From NCBI GenBank assembly GCA_902783355.1, contig CACZQQ010000289.1, positions 1-10,188 on the forward strand: a stretch of DNA of 10,188 nucleotides. The letters run 5' to 3'. The notes below the pieces were generated by a model. The model worked only from the letters and a program-made list of their open reading frames with translations. It searched no databases and was not told where the DNA came from. Position 1 is the first letter of the stretch. The number at the start of each line of letters is the position of its first letter. This document shows, one piece after another, positions 6,019 through 10,188 of the stretch. The translations under genes and the position numbers were made by a program. Source of the stretch: an uncultured bacterium (lineage in GTDB: Bacteria; Verrucomicrobiota; Lentisphaeria; Oligosphaerales; Oligosphaeraceae).

Positions 6019-7182
6019 ATGGAAGAGAACAGCAACGCCCCCTTCGGCTCCGCCGCCGGCGACGCCATGCGCCGTCCATCCACCTATGCGACGGTGGCGC
6101 CGCCCTCCCCCCAGCCCGCGCCGCCACCGCCACCGCCCCCCAACAAGGGCAGCGGCATCCTCGCCTTCTGCTGCGGCTCCTGCGCCGGATGCCTCTTCAG
6201 CATCCTGCTCTTCATCCTGTGCGTCGTCCTCTTCTGCATCGGCATGGGCAAGATGTTCTCCAGCCTGCCTGACACCTTCGGCGGCACCACTGCCTCGTCG
6301 GGCGTGAACGAGCACGTCGTCGCGGAGGGCTTCGGCGAGAAGCGCGTCGCGGTTGTCAACGTCCACGGCATCATCGTCGGCAGCAGCGACAGCCTCTTCG
6401 GCAACGAAGGCCTCCTGCCCGCCGACCGCCTCGTCGCCCTCCTGCAGGAGGTGCGCAAGGACGAAAGCGTGGCCGCCATCATCCTGGACATGAACACGCC
6501 CGGCGGCGAGGTCGTTGCCAGCGACGAGATCCGCCGGGAGGTCGACGCCATCGTCGCCTCCGGCCTCCCCGTGGTGACGGTCATGCGCGCCATGGGGGCC
6601 TCCGGCGGCTACTACATCGCCAGCGGTTCCTCCTGGATCGTGGCGAACCCGGTCTGCCTGACCGGCAGCGTCGGCGTCATCATGTCCGGCGTGGAATACC
6701 ATGGCCTCATGGACAAGCTGGGCGTCAAGCCTATGGTCTACCGTTCCGGCAGGCTGAAGGACATCGGCTCCGGCATGCGCGAGCCGACCGAAGAGGAGAC
6801 CGCCTACATGCAGGGACTCATCAACGAGACCTTCGGGCGCTTCTGCGAAGTCGTCTCCAAGGGGCGCGCCAAGTACTTCCCCACGGCGGACTCCGTCAGG
6901 GAGGCCGAGTTCGGGGACGGGCGCCCCGTCTCCGGGCAGGCCGCCCTCGACTGCCATCTGGTCGACCAGCTGGGCGGCATGGACGAGGCCATTGCCAAGG
7001 CCCGCGCGCTCTGCGGCAACGAGAACGCGGAGGTCTTCCGCGCCACGCGGGCCCCCGCCGACTTCCTTGAGGCGCTCCTTTCGGCACGCGGCAGCGCCAC
7101 GCTGCGCGTGGAGGGGCTTCCCGCCGCCGCCACAACACTCAAGCCCGGCGTGATGTACTACATCATGCCCGAGGCCATCTGA
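6019..7182 (+). CDS. sppA: Signal peptide peptidase SppA-type membrane serine protease (S49)
   Basis: SppA proteases degrade leftover signal peptides and membrane fragments using a Ser-Lys dyad. This 387-residue protein is the short, single-domain form. It has a proline-rich cytoplasmic N-terminus (PPPPPPPN, 35-42) and one transmembrane segment (about 47-75). The S49 domain follows: VAVVNVHGIIVG, IILDMNTPGGEV, MGASGGYYIAS with nucleophile Ser195, TGSVGVIM, and SGRLKDIGSGMREPT with general base Lys247. The 52-residue Ser-Lys spacing equals that of Bacillus subtilis SppA as I recall it. The membrane segment is odd, carrying six cysteines including CCGSCAGC (51-58). No strong ribosome binding site precedes the ATG at 6019, and ATG 6067 is an alternative that would shorten the cytoplasmic tail. 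The gene follows a secreted-protein gene and precedes a binding-protein gene, so an envelope role fits. Confidence 0.9.
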   Translation: MEENSNAPFGSAAGDAMRRPSTYATVAPPSPQPAPPPPPPPNKGSGILAFCCGSCAGCLFSILLFILCVVLFCIGMGKMFSSLPDTFGGTTASSGVNEHVVAEGFGEKRVAVVNVHGIIVGSSDSLFGNEGLLPADRLVALLQEVRKDESVAAIILDMNTPGGEVVASDEIRREVDAIVASGLPVVTVMRAMGASGGYYIASGSSWIVANPVCLTGSVGVIMSGVEYHGLMDKLGVKPMVYRSGRLKDIGSGMREPTEEETAYMQGLINETFGRFCEVVSKGRAKYFPTADSVREAEFGDGRPVSGQAALDCHLVDQLGGMDEAIAKARALCGNENAEVFRATRAPADFLEALLSARGSATLRVEGLPAAATTLKPGVMYYIMPEAI

Positions 7183-7193
7183 ACCTGGGCTCC

Positions 7194-8981
7194 ATGCGCT
7201 TCGTTCTATCTATCTTCTTTGTATGCATATATTTATGCATTGCACAGGAGGGCGCGCCGCCCGCCGTCGCCGTCTTTCCGGCGGCTGGCTGGCATGAAGA
7301 GCCCGATCCGGCGGCCGCGCCGGACGAAGCGCGCCAGGGCGGCGAGTTCACGGAGTATCTGGGGCCATCCCCCAAGAGCCTCAACTACTATCTGGACAAC
7401 AGCACCATCAGCAGCCAGGTGATGGGCCTCCTCTACGAGACGCTCCTCTCCATCGACAGCCGGAACCTGGAATACACGCCCGCCCTCGCCTGCCGCTGGA
7501 CGATCTCCGCCGACCAGCGGGAGTTCACCTTCTGGCTCGACCCGGAGGCCCGCTGGAGCGACGGCGTCCCCGTCACCGCGGAGGACGTCCTCTGGACCTA
7601 CAAGGCCCTCGTCGACCCGCACAACCTCACCGGCCCCTTCCGCTACAGCATGGAGCGCCTGGAGGAGCCGGTCATCCTGCCCGACGGCGGCATCCGCTTC
7701 CGCGCCCGCGACATCCACTGGGAGAATCTGGCCACCGTCGGCGGCTTCCACATCCTGCCCAGGCACGCCTATGCGGAACAGGACTTCAACCTGCTCAACT
7801 TCGAGTTCCCCGTCGTCTCCGGGCCCTACCGCATCGCCACCCTGCGCGAAGGCGAATACCTCCTGCTGGAGAAGCGCGCCGACTGGTGGCGCGCAGGCCG
7901 CCCCGCCAGCCAGGGCCTCTACAACTTCGCCCGCCTCAAGATGCGCTTCTTCGAGGATTCGCTGAATGCCTTCGAGGCCTTCAAGAAGGGCGAGATCGAC
8001 CAGATGACCATCTATTCGGCCGCCCAGTGGTACAAGCTGGAGGAGCGGCTGGCCTCGCTGCGCAACAACTGGATCGTCAGGCAGGCCGTCTACAACCACC
8101 AGCCCGTCGGCATGCAGGGCTTCGCCTTCAACATGCGGCGGCCTCTCTTCCAGGACGTGCGCGTGCGCAAGGCCCTCGCCCACCTCCTCAACCGCCCCTT
8201 CATGAACGACGCCATGATGTTCGGGCAGTACTTCCTCCACCGCTCCTACTGGGAGGACCTCTACGACGAGGCGCACCCCTGCGCCAACCCCGTATACGGC
8301 TACGACCCGGGCGAGGCGAGACGGCTGCTGGCGGAGGCCGGCTGGAAGACCAACCCGCAGAGCGGCCTCCTGGAGAAGGACGGGCAGCCCTTCAAGTTCG
8401 AGTTCCTCAGCAGGGGCGGCAACGACAAGTTCATCGCCGTCTTCAACGAGGCCCTCAAGGACGCCGGAATCACCATGACCATCGTCAGCAAGGACTGGTC
8501 CGCCTGGGCCAAGGACATGGACGACTTCAACTTCGACATGACATGGGCCGCGTGGGGCGGCGGCCTCTTCAAGGACCCCGAGCAGCTCTGGTCCTCCCGC
8601 GAGGCCGCCCAGAAGGGCTCCAGCAACATCACCGGCTTCGCAGACCCCGAGGTGGACCGCCTCATCGAATTGCAGAAGACCGAGTTCGACACCGCCAGGC
8701 GGAACGAAATCCTCCGCCAGATCGACCGCCGCCTCTGCGAACAATGCCCCTACATCCTCCTCTGGAACCTCAACTACACGCGCACACTCTACTGGAACCG
8801 CTTCGGACGCCCCGCCACCCTCTTCGGGAAGTACGGCGGCGACAGCGGCGACCTCTTCTGGTGGAGCGACCGCGACCGCGAGGACGAACTGCGCTACTGC
8901 ATGGAGACGAACACGCCCATGCCCCCCGAACCCGCCACCGTCACATGGGACGACCTCGTCCACGAAACAAAAGCCCCCTGA
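7194..8981 (+). CDS. Extracellular solute-binding protein, family 5 (YejA-like)
   Basis: Family-5 binding proteins deliver oligopeptides or similar solutes to ABC importers. The 595-residue product starts with a signal peptide ([17 protein letters not shown], probable cleavage after residue 17; no lipobox), so it should be periplasmic. The family signature [19 protein letters not shown] starts at Trp121. Later segments [18 protein letters not shown] (252-269) and [20 protein letters not shown] resemble YejA, the E. coli microcin C/oligopeptide binding protein, and the length is close to YejA. A C-terminal [13 protein letters not shown] and PYILLWNL complete the fold. No permease or ATPase genes (yejBEF) are next to it in this window; they may lie elsewhere. 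The first 17 codons are strikingly AT-rich compared with the rest. The ATG lies 11 bases after the sppA stop with no clear Shine-Dalgarno. The family is secure, the YejA subgroup likely, the ligand unknown. Confidence 0.88.
   Translation: MRFVLSIFFVCIYLCIAQEGAPPAVAVFPAAGWHEEPDPAAAPDEARQGGEFTEYLGPSPKSLNYYLDNSTISSQVMGLLYETLLSIDSRNLEYTPALACRWTISADQREFTFWLDPEARWSDGVPVTAEDVLWTYKALVDPHNLTGPFRYSMERLEEPVILPDGGIRFRARDIHWENLATVGGFHILPRHAYAEQDFNLLNFEFPVVSGPYRIATLREGEYLLLEKRADWWRAGRPASQGLYNFARLKMRFFEDSLNAFEAFKKGEIDQMTIYSAAQWYKLEERLASLRNNWIVRQAVYNHQPVGMQGFAFNMRRPLFQDVRVRKALAHLLNRPFMNDAMMFGQYFLHRSYWEDLYDEAHPCANPVYGYDPGEARRLLAEAGWKTNPQSGLLEKDGQPFKFEFLSRGGNDKFIAVFNEALKDAGITMTIVSKDWSAWAKDMDDFNFDMTWAAWGGGLFKDPEQLWSSREAAQKGSSNITGFADPEVDRLIELQKTEFDTARRNEILRQIDRRLCEQCPYILLWNLNYTRTLYWNRFGRPATLFGKYGGDSGDLFWWSDRDREDELRYCMETNTPMPPEPATVTWDDLVHETKAP
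7223..7240 (+). repeat. AT-rich inverted repeat inside the signal-peptide codons of the binding protein
   Basis: ATGCATA (7223-7229) and TATGCAT (7234-7240) are perfect inverted arms around the loop TATT. They lie within an AT-rich stretch of about 45 bases at the very start of the gene. The hairpin would be weak in RNA because it is mostly A-U pairs. It could be a chance result of AT-rich hydrophobic codons, a protein-binding site, or an aid to translation initiation. Confidence 0.5.
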
Positions 8982-8987
8982 CAAATT

Positions 8988-8992
8988 AGGAA
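8988..8992 (+). promoter_or_regulatory. Ribosome binding site of folD
   Basis: AGGAA, 8 bases ahead of the ATG at 9001, lies in the 19-base gap after the binding-protein stop. It supports the chosen folD start. Confidence 0.55.
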
Positions 8993-9000
8993 GCAATAGC

Positions 9001-9885
9001 ATGTCTGCCACAATCATCGACGGCAAGGCCATCGCCGCCGCCATCCGCAATGAACTCAAGGAGCGCGTGGCCGCGCTGAAGGCCGCCAAAGGCATCACGC
9101 CCGGCCTGGCCGTCATCCTCGTCGGCGAAGATCCCGCCAGCCAGTCCTACGTCTCCGCCAAGGAGAAGGCCTGCGCCGAAATCGGCCTCTTCTCCGACGA
9201 CAACCGCCTGCCCGCAACCACCACGCAGGCGGAGCTGCTCACCCTCATCGCGCGCAAGAACGCCGACCCCGCCATCCACGGCATCCTCGTCCAGCTCCCC
9301 GTGCCGAAACACATCGACCCTGAACAGGTCATCGCCGCCATCGCCCCCGAGAAGGACGTGGACGGCTTCAGCCCCGTCTCCGTGGGGCGCCTCGTGCTGG
9401 GGCAGCCAGGCTTCGTCTCCTGCACGCCCAACGGCATCATCCAGCTGCTCCTGCGCAGCGGCGTCAAGACCGCCGGCGCCCACGCCGTCGTCGTCGGCCG
9501 TAGCAACATCGTCGGCAAGCCGCTGGCGAACCTGCTGATGCGCAAGGGGCCCGGCGGCGACGCCACCGTCACCCTCTGCCACAGCCGCACGCCCGACCTG
9601 GGCGCCTTCACGCGGCAGGCGGACATCCTCATCGCCGCCGTCGGCGCGCCGCGCACCATCACCGCCGACATGGTCAAGCCCGGAGCGGTGGTCATCGACG
9701 TGGGCGTCAACCGCGTCCCCGCCCCAGAAAGCCCGCGCGGCTACCGTCTGGTGGGCGACGTGGACTTCGACGCGGTCAAGGAGGTCGCCTCCCTCATCAC
9801 GCCGGTCCCCGGCGGCGTCGGCCCCATGACCATCACCATGCTGCTCCACAACACCGTGCAGGCCGCGGAGGCCGCCGCACGGTAG
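9001..9885 (+). CDS. folD: Bifunctional methylenetetrahydrofolate dehydrogenase/cyclohydrolase FolD
   Basis: FolD interconverts 5,10-methylene-, 5,10-methenyl- and 10-formyl-tetrahydrofolate in the cytoplasm, supplying one-carbon units for purines and formyl-Met-tRNA. At 294 residues it is of normal length. The catalytic positions match the E. coli numbering as I know it: Tyr50-x3-Lys54 ([14 protein letters not shown]), Gln98 (VQLPVP) and Asp121 (EKDVDGF). Other conserved motifs are [10 protein letters not shown], the nucleotide-binding [17 protein letters not shown] (163-179), [19 protein letters not shown], and the C-terminal [20 protein letters not shown]. The start is supported by AGGAA 8 bases upstream. 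It follows the binding-protein gene by 19 bases and is followed within 16 bases by an rRNA methyltransferase gene, consistent with a housekeeping stretch. Nothing unusual is seen. Confidence 0.97.
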   Translation: MSATIIDGKAIAAAIRNELKERVAALKAAKGITPGLAVILVGEDPASQSYVSAKEKACAEIGLFSDDNRLPATTTQAELLTLIARKNADPAIHGILVQLPVPKHIDPEQVIAAIAPEKDVDGFSPVSVGRLVLGQPGFVSCTPNGIIQLLLRSGVKTAGAHAVVVGRSNIVGKPLANLLMRKGPGGDATVTLCHSRTPDLGAFTRQADILIAAVGAPRTITADMVKPGAVVIDVGVNRVPAPESPRGYRLVGDVDFDAVKEVASLITPVPGGVGPMTITMLLHNTVQAAEAAAR

Positions 9886-9901
9886 AGAGTCCTCCAGTCC
9901 C

Positions 9902-10188
9902 ATGAATCCCCAAGACAGCAAAGAGAATCCCGCCCCGGCGAAGCGCGGCGAAGGCAAAGGCGGCGCGGCCATGCCCGCCAGCCGCATCGCCACGCAGGCA
10001 CGCGTCTGCGCGCAGGTCGTCCTGACCGTCCTGGCGGAGACGCTGCGTGAGCGCCGCCCCGCCGACCGCACCCTGCGCAACCTCCTGGCGGAGAACCGCC
10101 AGCTCGGCTCCCGCGACCGCCGCATCATCTCCGAGACGCTCTTCTCCGTCCTGCGCTGGTGGGGCTGGCTGCGCAAGATGGCCCCCGA
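9902..10188 (+). CDS. RsmB/NOP-family rRNA cytosine methyltransferase, N-terminal part (runs off right edge)
   Basis: Ninety-five codons are visible before the window ends, with no stop. After a basic, low-complexity lead (NPQDSKENPAPAKRGEGKGG) the sequence becomes helical and matches the NusB-like RNA-binding domain that opens RsmB (Sun) proteins: RVCAQVVLTVLAETL, ADRTLRNLL and SRDRRIISETLFSVLRWW (70-87). The run DRR-I-x-ETLFSVLRWW is typical of the family, which makes 5-methylcytosine in 16S rRNA (C967 in E. coli). The catalytic SAM domain would lie beyond the edge, so the subfamily cannot be confirmed. ATG at 9902 follows folD by 16 bases with only a weak GAGAG upstream. ATG at 9971 (codon 24), preceded by AAAGG, is a credible alternative because the conserved domain begins just after it. 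Confidence 0.78.
   Translation, partial: MNPQDSKENPAPAKRGEGKGGAAMPASRIATQARVCAQVVLTVLAETLRERRPADRTLRNLLAENRQLGSRDRRIISETLFSVLRWWGWLRKMAP

Noticed and set aside
4536..6083. Long minus-strand open frame opposite the methyltransferase and secreted-protein genes
   Set aside because: Same antisense shadow composition, no motifs, and no start or ribosome-binding context.
7233..9116. Long minus-strand open frame opposite the binding-protein gene
   Set aside because: Antisense shadow. The plus-strand frame carries the full family-5 binding-protein signature.
8986..10176. Long minus-strand open frame opposite folD and the RsmB-like start
   Set aside because: Antisense shadow. FolD catalytic residues are all on the plus strand.
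1..10188. CRISPR arrays, tRNA or rRNA genes, insertion-sequence ends, intrinsic terminators
   Set aside because: None seen. There are no spaced direct repeats, tRNA-like cloverleaf, transposase motif, or GC hairpin followed by a T-run.

Overview
The window is GC-rich with strong C/G third-position preference. It holds one near-continuous block of eight plus-strand genes plus the start of a ninth. A broken minus-strand gene end sits at the left edge. Signal peptides and a periplasmic-type YejA-like binding protein suggest a Gram-negative (diderm) bacterium. The highly divergent FtsA/FtsZ pair, set apart from the usual dcw genes, suggests a member of the PVC group (Lentisphaerota/Kiritimatiellota-like). 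That placement is inference only, because no marker such as 16S is present.

Layout. 1-133 (minus): decayed fragment of a DUF4143-type AAA ATPase. 137-295: non-coding leader with an AT-rich promoter-like patch. 296-1576: ftsA. 1570-2307: a 245-residue FtsZ-derived protein overlapping ftsA by 7 bases. 2353-4284: class II aldolase fused to a SrlD-like short-chain dehydrogenase. 4291-5070: SpoU/TrmH-family RNA 2'-O-methyltransferase. 5082-5978: secreted protein of unknown function. 6019-7182: SppA-type S49 membrane protease. 7194-8981: family-5 (YejA-like) solute-binding protein. 9001-9885: folD. 9902 to the right edge: N-terminus of an RsmB/NOP-family rRNA methyltransferase. Gaps between plus-strand genes are 6 to 45 bases, I see no terminator, and co-transcription is plausible.

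Most notable is the cell-division pair. FtsA looks complete: both phosphate loops, the FtsA-specific subdomain region, the adenosine motif and the C-terminal membrane helix. Its partner is unmistakably FtsZ-derived, because it ends in the extended FtsZ C-terminal signature RGxF-x4-P-x4-GxNLDVPTYLR that docks on FtsA. However, the tubulin signature loop is degraded, the catalytic T7 loop (NxDxxD) is missing, and the whole C-terminal subdomain is missing. It is in effect a truncated FtsZ core joined by a short linker to an intact FtsA-binding tail, and translationally coupled to ftsA. Whether it replaces FtsZ or works beside a canonical one elsewhere in the genome cannot be told from this window.

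The remaining genes are a mixture of sugar-phosphate metabolism, RNA modification, envelope proteolysis, solute uptake and one-carbon metabolism, with no obvious single pathway.
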